From positions 1-8,810 of the forward strand of contig DAIPYL010000055.1 of the NCBI GenBank assembly GCA_036782755.1: DNA of 8,810 bases, written 5' to 3'. The notes under the pieces were generated by a model. That model ran no database searches. It was not told the origin of the DNA and saw only the letters and a program-made list of their open reading frames with translations. This DNA is from Jeotgalicoccus sp036782755 (GTDB lineage: Bacteria > Bacillota > Bacilli > Staphylococcales > Salinicoccaceae). Numbering within the stretch: the first letter of the stretch is position 1; the number at the start of each line of letters is the position of its first letter. Made by a program: the position numbers and the translations under genes. Positions 1-6,486 of this stretch are shown here, in pieces.

Positions 1-158
1 CTTTCTGAAAACGGCTGTGACAAGTCGAGATAGTGGTGCGTACTGTCAAATTCCGGCGTGTTTTTGTGTGAGAATGTAATAATTTTATCATTTTTTAAAC
101 ATTCGTGAATACATTTTCCGATATCACCCGTTGCACCGACTAAAACGACATTACTCAT
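1..158 (-). CDS. ymfI: YmfI-like short-chain dehydrogenase/reductase, N-terminal 52 codons (cut by window edge)
   Basis: Only the first 52 codons are present; the frame is open to base 1 and the gene continues beyond the window. The start ATG (158-156) gives MSNVVLVGATGDIGK, a beta strand followed by the glycine-rich GATGDIG turn (residues 8-14) that binds NAD(P) in Rossmann-fold short-chain reductases. The name rests on this motif plus position: in Bacillus and Staphylococcus a 3-oxoacyl-ACP-reductase-like gene, ymfI, follows ymfH. In B. subtilis YmfI is known to reduce the 5-aminopentanone group on elongation factor P to 5-aminopentanol; carrying that role over here is inference. The start overlaps the end of ymfH by 8 nt and has only a weak upstream ribosome binding site (GTGAAAG), so translation is probably coupled to ymfH. 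The catalytic Ser-Tyr-Lys residues lie outside the window. Confidence 0.82.
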   Translation of the reverse strand, partial: MSNVVLVGATGDIGKCIHECLKNDKIITFSHKNTPEFDSTHHYLDLSQPFSE

Positions 159-1446
159 AAGCTTTCACAATCACTTCGACCATGTTTTTCGTATCGATTG
201 AACTGTTAAAGTAGTTTTTAATATCTTCCAGTGTAATACTGTCGATTACTTTCGGCACGTTATATAAATCATAACCGTCGAAATAATATTTCGTAAACTG
301 GTTGGCAATATACTCAGGCGAGTTCAGGCTCGTTAAGTAATCTCCCATGAGCTCGCGTTTCTGGCTCTGAAGACGTTTTTCAGAAAAGAAGTCAGTCGTT
401 TTAACTTCGTCGATAATACGCACGATTTCCGCCGTAAACGTTTCATAATCATCCGTTTCCGCTGCCATCAGCGTATGTCTCACCATTTCTTCTTCCTGAT
501 AGGCGAAGTTAAATGAATCATCGACGATGCCGCGTTCAAGAAGATCTTCGTAATATGGCGACTGTTCACCGAAGACCATATCGAGGGCAAAGAGCATCGC
601 TGCATCTCGGCGCTCTCTGACCGCATTGTCGCTGTCATCCGGCAGTGTTTTAAAGCCGAGCATCACTTTAGGTGTCGATACCGCAAGCTCCATTACTTTC
701 TCTTTAGTTTTAACCGCGTAGGGCTCTTCCGGTATAAAACGTTCGATATCCGATGGCTCGAAATCCGGCCGTGAATTCTGATGCGCTTCTATATACGCGA
801 AAGTTTCTTCTATATTAAAGTCGCCCGCTAAAATCATTACCATATTGTCCGGCGCATAAAACGTCTTATGGCATAAGTACAGATGCTCTGCCGTAATTTC
901 CGAAATCGATTCAAGTGTTCCCGCAATATCGATCGCAACCGGAGAGTTCTCATACATTGCATTCAGCGTTTCATGGTACAGACGGTATCCCGGGTTATCC
1001 TGATACATTTTAATTTCTTCATTAATAATACCAATTTCCTTCTCCACTTTTTCAGGTGTGAAATAAGGAATTTCAACCATATCCATTAACAGCTGCAGAT
1101 TTTCAAAAAAGTTTTCTGTCGTACTGAATAAGTAGCTCGTTCTGTCGATCGATGTAAATGCGTTCGCACTCGCACCCATTTCAGAAAACTTGTTGAACAC
1201 ATCGCCCGCTTCTTTATCGAACATCTTATGCTCTAAAAAGTGTGCGATACCGTCCGGTACATTGTGCACTTCACCGTTTGTCTTAAAGTGATTATCCACA
1301 GAACCGTACTTCGTCGTATACGTTGCGAATTTTTTGTTGTAGCCTTTTTTATCAATGATAAAGACCTCAAGTCCGTTATCCATAACCTGCTTATGAACAA
1401 TTTCGTCCAGATGGTCATAGCGGATTGTAGTATATTTATTTGTCAT
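151..1446 (-). CDS. ymfH: M16-family zinc peptidase, catalytic-type subunit (YmfH)
   Basis: A complete 431-residue protein of the M16 (pitrilysin/insulinase/MPP) superfamily. The inverted zinc motif HxxEH is intact as HFLEH (69-73), preceded by DGIAH and followed by GASANAFTS (91-99), the usual active-domain strand. A downstream NEEI (142-145) supplies the expected third zinc-ligand glutamate (E143 or E144). The C-terminal half (from about 230) is the second M16 domain. No signal peptide or membrane segment is visible, so it should be cytosolic. The ATG at 1446 has a Shine-Dalgarno AAGGCGG (1455-1461) 8 nt upstream and overlaps the end of ymfF by 11 nt. The protein lacks the clear Arg/Tyr substrate-binding pair (RExxxLAY) found in its neighbour YmfF, so the two probably act as a complementary pair. 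The substrate is unknown; distant relatives include AlbF of the subtilosin pathway, but nothing here suggests a bacteriocin locus. Confidence 0.92.
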   Translation of the reverse strand: MTNKYTTIRYDHLDEIVHKQVMDNGLEVFIIDKKGYNKKFATYTTKYGSVDNHFKTNGEVHNVPDGIAHFLEHKMFDKEAGDVFNKFSEMGASANAFTSIDRTSYLFSTTENFFENLQLLMDMVEIPYFTPEKVEKEIGIINEEIKMYQDNPGYRLYHETLNAMYENSPVAIDIAGTLESISEITAEHLYLCHKTFYAPDNMVMILAGDFNIEETFAYIEAHQNSRPDFEPSDIERFIPEEPYAVKTKEKVMELAVSTPKVMLGFKTLPDDSDNAVRERRDAAMLFALDMVFGEQSPYYEDLLERGIVDDSFNFAYQEEEMVRHTLMAAETDDYETFTAEIVRIIDEVKTTDFFSEKRLQSQKRELMGDYLTSLNSPEYIANQFTKYYFDGYDLYNVPKVIDSITLEDIKNYFNSSIDTKNMVEVIVKAYE

Positions 1447-2710
1447 TATCTATACCGCCTTTCAGCGTAAATACTGTATCCAGCTTAATTTTTTCAGCAA
1501 TTTTAATTACATCGTCTTTCGTAATTTCATTAAGCTGTTCCGTCCAGCTTTTCACCGGTGTTTTAATCGACTGTTCTTTTAACAGCGTGTTGTAATTTAA
1601 TGAAATTAATCCGCGCGGTTTATCCATCGATTCTTTACGGCTTGAGAGCATATTGCGTTTGATTTCTTCAACGAAAGATTCTTCGAAGTCACCATCAATC
1701 ACACGCTGAAGTTCGCGTTTCACTGCATCTTCGAATACTTGAATGTTTCCGTTGTCGACACCTGCAAGTACGAACATATAGCCGTTTTTCACGTCGACCT
1801 GTGAATGAATCGAATAAGCCAGACTCATTTTTTCGCGGATATTCGTAAATAACAGTGATGCTGCACTGCCGCCGAACAGCTGGTTAAATACATTCAGCGC
1901 CATAATGTCGCCCGGTTGTGAATACTGTACACGGAAACCGAGGTTTACTTTAGCCTGTTCAATACGTTCATATGCCGATTCGTATTTCACTTCACCAACA
2001 GGGCGTACCGGATACCCTTTATACGGATACATCTTCGCTTCATCATGTTTATGGAGCTTGGATAAGTAATCAAAGACGTTATCCTCTACTTTACCCGCAA
2101 CGAGGACTGACATATCATCATCGGCCATCATACGGCTGTGTGCATCCTTTACATCTTCGAGCGTAAGCTTTTCAAGTGCTTCAAGATCACCGAATGATAA
2201 ATATTTATAATCTTCGTCGTCAAACATCGTCTCGAGCAGCAATTCAAATGCACGCTGTGCGTGGTTATCCTTCATACTCTTAAGACGGTTCGCCATCAGA
2301 CGTTTTTCACGCTGGAAAAATGCTTCATCCGACTCATCGTAATTAAACGGTGTGTTCAGCACATCTTTTAAGAGTGCCGTTATATCACCAAGCATATCGA
2401 TATCTTCCATAATGAATTTATCGTTAACAAATTCAATTGAGAACTTGACGATATGGTCACTGCCCTTTTTCACAACATTCGATGTTAAATGCGCACCGTA
2501 ATGTTCTGCTAAATATTCAAGCAGTACCGCGTTTGTTTTAAGACTGTCCGTCTGTTTAATCATCATGCGGCTGAGTAAACTTCTCACAGTGACATCAGTG
2601 CCTGTGAGCGGTGCTCTGAAGTACACACTCACGACGACTGTTTTAAATTTTTCTGTATATATTTTTACAATTGGCACATTATTAATGACTCTTTTGTCTA
2701 CACCCTGCAT
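1436..2710 (-). CDS. ymfF: M16-family peptidase-like protein, non-catalytic-type subunit (YmfF)
   Basis: A complete 424-residue M16-superfamily protein. At the place where catalytic members carry HxxEH, this protein reads RSLLSRMM (43-50), so no zinc site is seen and it is unlikely to be an active protease alone. It keeps the C-terminal-domain signature FGGSAASLLFTNIREK followed by MSLAYS (279-300), with R292 and Y299 matching the Arg/Tyr pair that grips substrate backbone in two-domain M16 enzymes. This is the division of labour known from mitochondrial processing peptidase and other two-subunit M16 proteins, here presumably with YmfH. ATG at 2710 with TAGGAG (2719-2724) about 8 nt upstream. 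It lies only 15 nt after the spoIIIE/ftsK stop; in Staphylococcus and Bacillus a GntR-type regulator gene sits between these two, and it is absent here. No signal peptide is visible. Confidence is high for the family, low for any substrate. Confidence 0.9.
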   Translation of the reverse strand: MQGVDKRVINNVPIVKIYTEKFKTVVVSVYFRAPLTGTDVTVRSLLSRMMIKQTDSLKTNAVLLEYLAEHYGAHLTSNVVKKGSDHIVKFSIEFVNDKFIMEDIDMLGDITALLKDVLNTPFNYDESDEAFFQREKRLMANRLKSMKDNHAQRAFELLLETMFDDEDYKYLSFGDLEALEKLTLEDVKDAHSRMMADDDMSVLVAGKVEDNVFDYLSKLHKHDEAKMYPYKGYPVRPVGEVKYESAYERIEQAKVNLGFRVQYSQPGDIMALNVFNQLFGGSAASLLFTNIREKMSLAYSIHSQVDVKNGYMFVLAGVDNGNIQVFEDAVKRELQRVIDGDFEESFVEEIKRNMLSSRKESMDKPRGLISLNYNTLLKEQSIKTPVKSWTEQLNEITKDDVIKIAEKIKLDTVFTLKGGIDNDK

Positions 2711-2725
2711 TAAAAAAACTCCTAA
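2711..2725 (-). promoter_or_regulatory. 15-nt spoIIIE-ymfF spacer carrying the ymfF ribosome binding site
   Basis: The whole spacer reads, on the minus strand, as TAGGAG followed by a run of T and A up to the ymfF ATG. The Shine-Dalgarno core is at 2719-2724 and begins one base after the spoIIIE TAG stop (2728-2726). There is no room for a promoter or terminator, so ymfF must be read from the spoIIIE transcript or from a promoter inside spoIIIE. Confidence 0.75.
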
Positions 2726-4819
2726 CTAATCTTCATGGTTTTCAATCAGGACACTGCGCGGCTTGGAGCCGCTGGCAGGTCCGATAACCCCGTTCGCTTC
2801 TAAATCATCGACGAGACGCGCTGCACGGTTGTAGCCGACTCTGAACTGGCGCTGCAGCAGACTTGCCGACGCGCGCTGTTCTTCGATTACAAACCATTTT
2901 GCATCCGGATAAAGTTCATCTTCCGATTCAACCGGCGCACTTACTGTCTCCTTCTGATTCATTATAACTGATTTCTCATAATTTGCTTTCATCTGATCTG
3001 TAATGAACTTCACGATATCCGTCACTTCATCGTCATCTAAAAATGCACCCTGTACACGGATCGGCTTGGAGCGTCCTGACGGCAGGAACAGCATGTCCCC
3101 GCGNNNNNNNNNNNNNNNNNNNNNNNNNNNNNNNNNNNNNNNNNNNNNNNNNNNNNNNNNNNNNNNNNNNNNNNNNNNNNNNNNNNNNNNNNNNNNNNNN
3201 NNNTAGACATTCAGCTCAACCATCTTCGGATCAATCATCATCATTTTAACTTCGTGCGGTTTCGCATTTAACAGAATGCTGACAATAATACCGTTAATAC
3301 ATACGGATTTACCGCTTCCTGTAGACCCGGCTACAAGAAGATGAGGCATCTTGTTGAGCTCGGCCATAATCGGTGCTCCGGAAATATCTTTGCCAAGTGC
3401 CACTTCAAGCGGATTATCCGACGTTTTACGTTTAATGACTTCACGCAGTGTCACCATGCTGACAACTGAGTTCGGCACTTCAATACCCACTGCGGATTTA
3501 CCTGGTATCGGCGCTTCAATACGGATATCTTTTGCTGCAAGACTGAGTGCAATATCGTTTTGAAGGTTAATAATTTTAGATACTTTTACGCCGACATCCG
3601 GCTGAATTTCAAACTGTGTTACTGCAGGCCCGATACGGATTTTAGAAACTTTTGCATTGACATTGAAGTTTTTCAGAGTTTCCTCAAGCACACGGCCCTG
3701 CTGGATGACTTCTTTGTTGCTGACTTTTTCTGCCGGTTCAGCATCGTTCAGTAAATCAAGCGACGGCAGCTTGTACTCAATCAGTTTCTTAAGCTCTTTA
3801 TCGTCGAATTCTTCAAATTCACTGTCGGCGGACCCGCCTTCAGGAATATCATGCGCAAGACCCTCATCGTCAGGTGTATCGTATTCAAGTTCTTTCTTCT
3901 CTTCAACTTCTTTTTCAATCTTCAGTGCATGTTCTTCCGGCGTCATATTATCAGGTACCGGTTCTTCTTTATATTCTTCCATCAGGATTTCCGAATCGTA
4001 TACTTCAGGTTCAACGTATTCATCAGCTTCTTCAAGAAGAGAATCCGTTTCAGGCTCTTCCTCTTTTTTACTGAAGCGTGCTTTACGTTTCTTATCAGTA
4101 CGTTTTTCAACCGGTTTTTCTTCAGCCGGTGATTCGATAATCGGTTCTGACTTTTGTTTCGGCTTTTTAGCTTTCGGTTCTTTTTCTTTCTTCGGACGGT
4201 TTTTAAACCATTCAGCAAATCTTTCGAACAGGCTGACGATGCCCGCCCCGATTGCAGTCAATCCGCGTATAACAAAGTTAAAGTCATTGCGGAGTGATTC
4301 TTCAATGCTCTTATGACGGACAATAATTACACTCAGATAAATAAATATTAAGCCGATTAAGAGCGTACCGAAGAAACTGATGCTTGTTGCTGAAAAATTA
4401 AACAGCGTCTGGCCGATAATTCCTCCGCCGGTAAAGTCAAATCCGGGCTCTCTCGTCATGTTGAGCATATCTGCAAATGCATAATAATTATCTGTTCTGC
4501 CGCGGTCCGATAAATAAAGTATCGAGTGAAGCAGGAACAACAGGCCGAACTGCATCATTAAATAGCCGAGCATGCGTTTTGTAAACGGGAATTTTAAATG
4601 TGTCGCCAAATAGAAACTCGCGAGCAATAACACGAGGTATGTAAAGTAGCGGCTTGTGCCAAAAAGAAAATTAAACACTGCATCGGTATATTCTCCGACG
4701 AGGCCCAGCTGGAATACTGTAATGATAAGTAAAATAATAATGATTAAAGCAAAACTCGCATAATACGTTTTCTTATCATTGTTTTTCTTTTTCGCAGTGC
4801 GCTTTCGTTTAGTCGCCAT
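2726..4819 (-). CDS. spoIIIE: DNA translocase FtsK/SpoIIIE (interrupted by an assembly gap)
   Basis: Membrane-anchored ATPase that pumps chromosomal DNA through the closing division septum. The N-terminus is very basic, then come four hydrophobic segments (about 21-41, 55-73, 83-103, 145-168), the membrane anchor. A charged Lys/Glu-rich linker follows (about 205-345). The motor's alpha domain runs from about 350, and the beta domain has Walker A GSTGSGKS at 498-505. The C-terminal gamma winged helix that recognises DNA orientation sequences is clear: RASASLLQRQF and VGYNRAARLVDDLE near the end. One hundred N (3104-3203) interrupt the motor between MVELNV and RGDMLF, removing Walker B; sequence on both sides stays in one frame. 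Read literally the protein is 697 residues; family length (about 790-815) fits roughly 150 missing residues rather than 34. Genome position between rnjB and ymfF matches spoIIIE of Bacillus and Staphylococcus rather than the second, larger FtsK paralog. ATG at 4819 has AAGGTGG 6 nt upstream. Confidence 0.95.
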   Translation of the reverse strand: MATKRKRTAKKKNNDKKTYYASFALIIIILLIITVFQLGLVGEYTDAVFNFLFGTSRYFTYLVLLLASFYLATHLKFPFTKRMLGYLMMQFGLLFLLHSILYLSDRGRTDNYYAFADMLNMTREPGFDFTGGGIIGQTLFNFSATSISFFGTLLIGLIFIYLSVIIVRHKSIEESLRNDFNFVIRGLTAIGAGIVSLFERFAEWFKNRPKKEKEPKAKKPKQKSEPIIESPAEEKPVEKRTDKKRKARFSKKEEEPETDSLLEEADEYVEPEVYDSEILMEEYKEEPVPDNMTPEEHALKIEKEVEEKKELEYDTPDDEGLAHDIPEGGSADSEFEEFDDKELKKLIEYKLPSLDLLNDAEPAEKVSNKEVIQQGRVLEETLKNFNVNAKVSKIRIGPAVTQFEIQPDVGVKVSKIINLQNDIALSLAAKDIRIEAPIPGKSAVGIEVPNSVVSMVTLREVIKRKTSDNPLEVALGKDISGAPIMAELNKMPHLLVAGSTGSGKSVCINGIIVSILLNAKPHEVKMMMIDPKMVELNVXXXXXXXXXXXXXXXXXXXXXXXXXXXXXXXXXXRGDMLFLPSGRSKPIRVQGAFLDDDEVTDIVKFITDQMKANYEKSVIMNQKETVSAPVESEDELYPDAKWFVIEEQRASASLLQRQFRVGYNRAARLVDDLEANGVIGPASGSKPRSVLIENHED
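3104..3203. other. Assembly gap of 100 N inside spoIIIE/ftsK
   Basis: Exactly 100 N, the usual placeholder for a scaffold join. The flanks read MVELNV plus the first two bases of a Tyr codon on one side and RGDML on the other; in SpoIIIE/FtsK proteins these blocks are separated by about 150 residues that include Walker B (DELADLM) and the sensor segments. The true gap is therefore probably about 450 bases, and downstream coordinates are compressed accordingly. Confidence 0.97.
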
Positions 4820-4825
4820 CTTTTA

Positions 4826-4832
4826 CCACCTT
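4826..4832 (-). promoter_or_regulatory. Ribosome binding site of spoIIIE/ftsK
   Basis: AAGGTGG on the minus strand, 6 nt before the ATG at 4819-4817. It supports this start, which opens directly into the basic N-terminal tail and first membrane segment. Confidence 0.75.
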
Positions 4833-4847
4833 CATTTTCACTTTTTA

Positions 4848-4856
4848 ATTATAACA
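4848..4856 (-). promoter_or_regulatory. Extended -10 promoter for spoIIIE/ftsK
   Basis: The minus strand reads TGTTATAAT: a perfect TATAAT (4853-4848) preceded by TG one base upstream, the extended -10 form used by SigA-type RNA polymerase. At the -35 distance (about 4871-4876) the sequence is GGATAA, with no TTGACA match, which is typical of extended -10 promoters. Transcription would begin near 4841, giving a leader of about 20 nt with the ribosome binding site at 4826-4832. The promoter directly abuts the rnjB terminator hairpin. Predicted from sequence only. Confidence 0.6.
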
Positions 4857-4888
4857 ACGGAGATATAAGGTTATCCTAATATCTCCGT
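4857..4888 (-). terminator. Hairpin terminator after rnjB
   Basis: An inverted repeat ACGGAGATAT / ATATCTCCGT (4857-4866 with 4879-4888) forms a 10-bp perfect stem; after one A-A mismatch a further AGG/CCT stem of 3 bp closes on a TTAT loop (4871-4874). It lies 14 bases past the rnjB stop. The minus-strand tail TTGTTATAATT is T-rich but not a clean T run, so termination may be partial and some readthrough into spoIIIE is possible. Confidence 0.72.
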
Positions 4889-4902
4889 CGCTTTATACTA
4901 TA

Positions 4903-6450
4903 TTATATTTCAGAAATGATTGGAATAATCATCGGACGACGCTTCGTTTCATCGTATAGGAATTTACCGAGGTCATCTCTGATATTTTGTTTTAAGACAC
5001 TCCATTCAATTTTNNNNNNNNNNNNNNNNNNNNNNNNNNNNNNNNNNNNNNNNNNNNNNNNNNNNNNNNNNNNNNNNNNNNNNNNNNNNNNNNNNNNNNN
5101 NNNNNNNNNNNNNCCGTCGATCAGTACGTTGCCTGCTTCGACTTTTTCAGTGCTGTACATTTTTTCTCCGTCATACTGAACAACGTCGCCTTTTTCAAGC
5201 AGGAAAATATTTTCCGCTTTAACGCCTGTTTCAGTCGCGAGACGCGCGTGTGCAATCTGGTTTTTGAATTCACCCTGTACAGGAATGAAGTGCTCAGGAT
5301 TAAAAATGTTCAGCATCATTTTAAGCTCTTCAGCAAGTCCGTGACCTGAAGCGTGAATATTTTTCGACGGTGTGTTGATTACCGCACCGGCTTTAACGAG
5401 TTCATTAAGCGTCGTGTACAGTACAACTTCCATGTTAGATGACGGTGTCGTCAGAATGTAAACTTCATCGCCTTCTTTAATATTCGTTACTTCGTGCTGG
5501 CCGCGTGACATTTTACCAAGTGCTTCAATCGGCTCACCCTGTGAACCTGTAGCGATAATTACGACTTCATTATCCGGATAGTCTTTAATTTCATGACTTG
5601 GCAGAAGCAGTCCGTCCGGAATATCGAAATATCCGAGTTTTCTTGCCACTTTAAATGATGATTCAAGCGTACGTCCGAGGAACGATACTTTACGGTTAAC
5701 TTTTGCCGCATTAGTCAGCACCTGCTGGATGCGTACGAAGTTTGATGCGTAGCATGATACGATAATGCGGTTTTTTGATTTCTGGAACGCATCTAAAATT
5801 GCGCCTTCAATCAGGTTTTCTGCTACGTTATAGCCTGGTTTTTCAGCTTCTGTTGAGTCACTGATCAGTGCGAGCGTTTTGTTTTTAGCTGCAAGTGAAT
5901 ACATTTTCGACATGTTGTAGTCGTAGTTGCCTTTTAAACTCTGGTCGAATTTGAATTCGCCTGTGTAAACGACTGCACCATACGGTGTATTCATGCTGAT
6001 ACCGTATGAGTCAGGAATACTGTGTGACGTTTCGAAAAACTCCACATTTGTATCACCGAACTTCATTACAGATTCATTGTTGATTGCGTAAAACTTAACT
6101 TTCTTTTTAACGTTCTTCTCTTTCAGACGTTCTTTAATTAAAGCAAGCGTTAAACGGGAGCCGTATACAGGCACGTTTAATTCTTGAATAATGTAAGGAA
6201 TTGCACCGATTGAGTCTTCATGTCCGTGTGTTACAAAAATCGCTTTCAGGCGATCTTTGTTTTCCAGAACGTATGAAATATCAGGTATGACAATGTCGAT
6301 ACCCAGCATTTCATCTTCCGGGAACATAAGACCCGCATCGAGAATAAACATATCGTCGTCAACTTCAACAACATACATGTTTTTTGCAATCTCACCAACG
6401 CCGCCGAGAGGAACGATTTTCACATGTGCTTTTTTATTTTCTTTCTTCAC
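4903..6450 (-). CDS. rnjB: Ribonuclease J2 (interrupted by an assembly gap)
   Basis: Metallo-beta-lactamase/beta-CASP ribonuclease that partners RNase J1 in 5'-end-dependent mRNA decay and rRNA processing in the cytosol. Visible blocks: VPLGGVGEIAKNMYV (13-27), the metal motif as HGHEDS (75-80), SHSIPDS (142-148), VYTGEFKFD (161-169), SDSTEAEKPG (197-206), the beta-CASP stretch VSCYASNFVR (231-240) and IHASGHG (365-371). The last His of HxHxDH is Ser80, and the Asp usual in the GDFKFD block of J1 is Glu165, both pointing to J2 and weak or no catalysis. The C-terminal end, TKRRPMIIPIISEI, is near identical to what I recall of staphylococcal RNase J2. One hundred N (5014-5113) replace the segment after NVLID; family length (about 557) implies about 76 missing residues. 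Start is GTG at 6450 with AAGGAGGA 7 nt upstream; an overlapping ATG two bases upstream is followed directly by TGA and cannot be used. Confidence 0.95.
   Translation of the reverse strand: MKKENKKAHVKIVPLGGVGEIAKNMYVVEVDDDMFILDAGLMFPEDEMLGIDIVIPDISYVLENKDRLKAIFVTHGHEDSIGAIPYIIQELNVPVYGSRLTLALIKERLKEKNVKKKVKFYAINNESVMKFGDTNVEFFETSHSIPDSYGISMNTPYGAVVYTGEFKFDQSLKGNYDYNMSKMYSLAAKNKTLALISDSTEAEKPGYNVAENLIEGAILDAFQKSKNRIIVSCYASNFVRIQQVLTNAAKVNRKVSFLGRTLESSFKVARKLGYFDIPDGLLLPSHEIKDYPDNEVVIIATGSQGEPIEALGKMSRGQHEVTNIKEGDEVYILTTPSSNMEVVLYTTLNELVKAGAVINTPSKNIHASGHGLAEELKMMLNIFNPEHFIPVQGEFKNQIAHARLATETGVKAENIFLLEKGDVVQYDGEKMYSTEKVEAGNVLIDXXXXXXXXXXXXXXXXXXXXXXXXXXXXXXXXXXKIEWSVLKQNIRDDLGKFLYDETKRRPMIIPIISEI
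5014..5113. other. Assembly gap of 100 N inside rnjB
   Basis: Exactly 100 N between NVLIDG and the block KIEWSVLKQN. In staphylococcal RNase J2 the same two blocks are, as I recall, separated by about 76 residues containing the GVGDVGNIVLRDR and SRGFVYVRESEELL segments. The real gap is therefore likely near 230 bases and the 515-residue reading is too short. Confidence 0.97.
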
Positions 6451-6457
6451 ATTGATG

Positions 6458-6465
6458 TCCTCCTT
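6458..6465 (-). promoter_or_regulatory. Ribosome binding site that fixes the rnjB GTG start
   Basis: The minus strand reads AAGGAGGA, a near-perfect anti-16S match, 7 nt before GTG (6450-6448). The only nearby ATG (6452-6450) is out of frame and runs straight into TGA, so the GTG is the start. The 36-base spacer between the pnp stop and this start contains no hairpin, so pnp and rnjB are probably co-transcribed. Confidence 0.85.
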
Positions 6466-6486
6466 GTTAATTTCCGGCAGTTATAT

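Noticed and set aside
883..1470. Plus-strand frames of 68 and 76 codons opposite ymfH.
   Set aside because: They lie wholly or almost wholly opposite a well-supported gene, lack ribosome binding sites and show no recognisable protein features.
151..2710. Bacteriocin-maturation (AlbE/AlbF-like) role for the two M16 genes.
   Set aside because: There is no precursor peptide, radical SAM enzyme or transporter next to them, and the position is the conserved ymfFHI housekeeping locus.
3104..3203. Possible inactivation or truncation of spoIIIE/ftsK and rnjB because key segments are absent.
   Set aside because: The missing parts coincide exactly with 100-N placeholders and the reading frames resume with intact conserved sequence, so these are assembly gaps, not pseudogenes.
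3657..4316. A 219-codon open frame on the plus strand opposite spoIIIE/ftsK, rich in Ser and Phe.
   Set aside because: It is the antisense of the Lys/Glu-rich linker: GAA/GAG/AAA codons read backwards become Ser, Phe and Leu codons. It has no ribosome binding site of note, no recognisable domain, and the sense strand is clearly coding.
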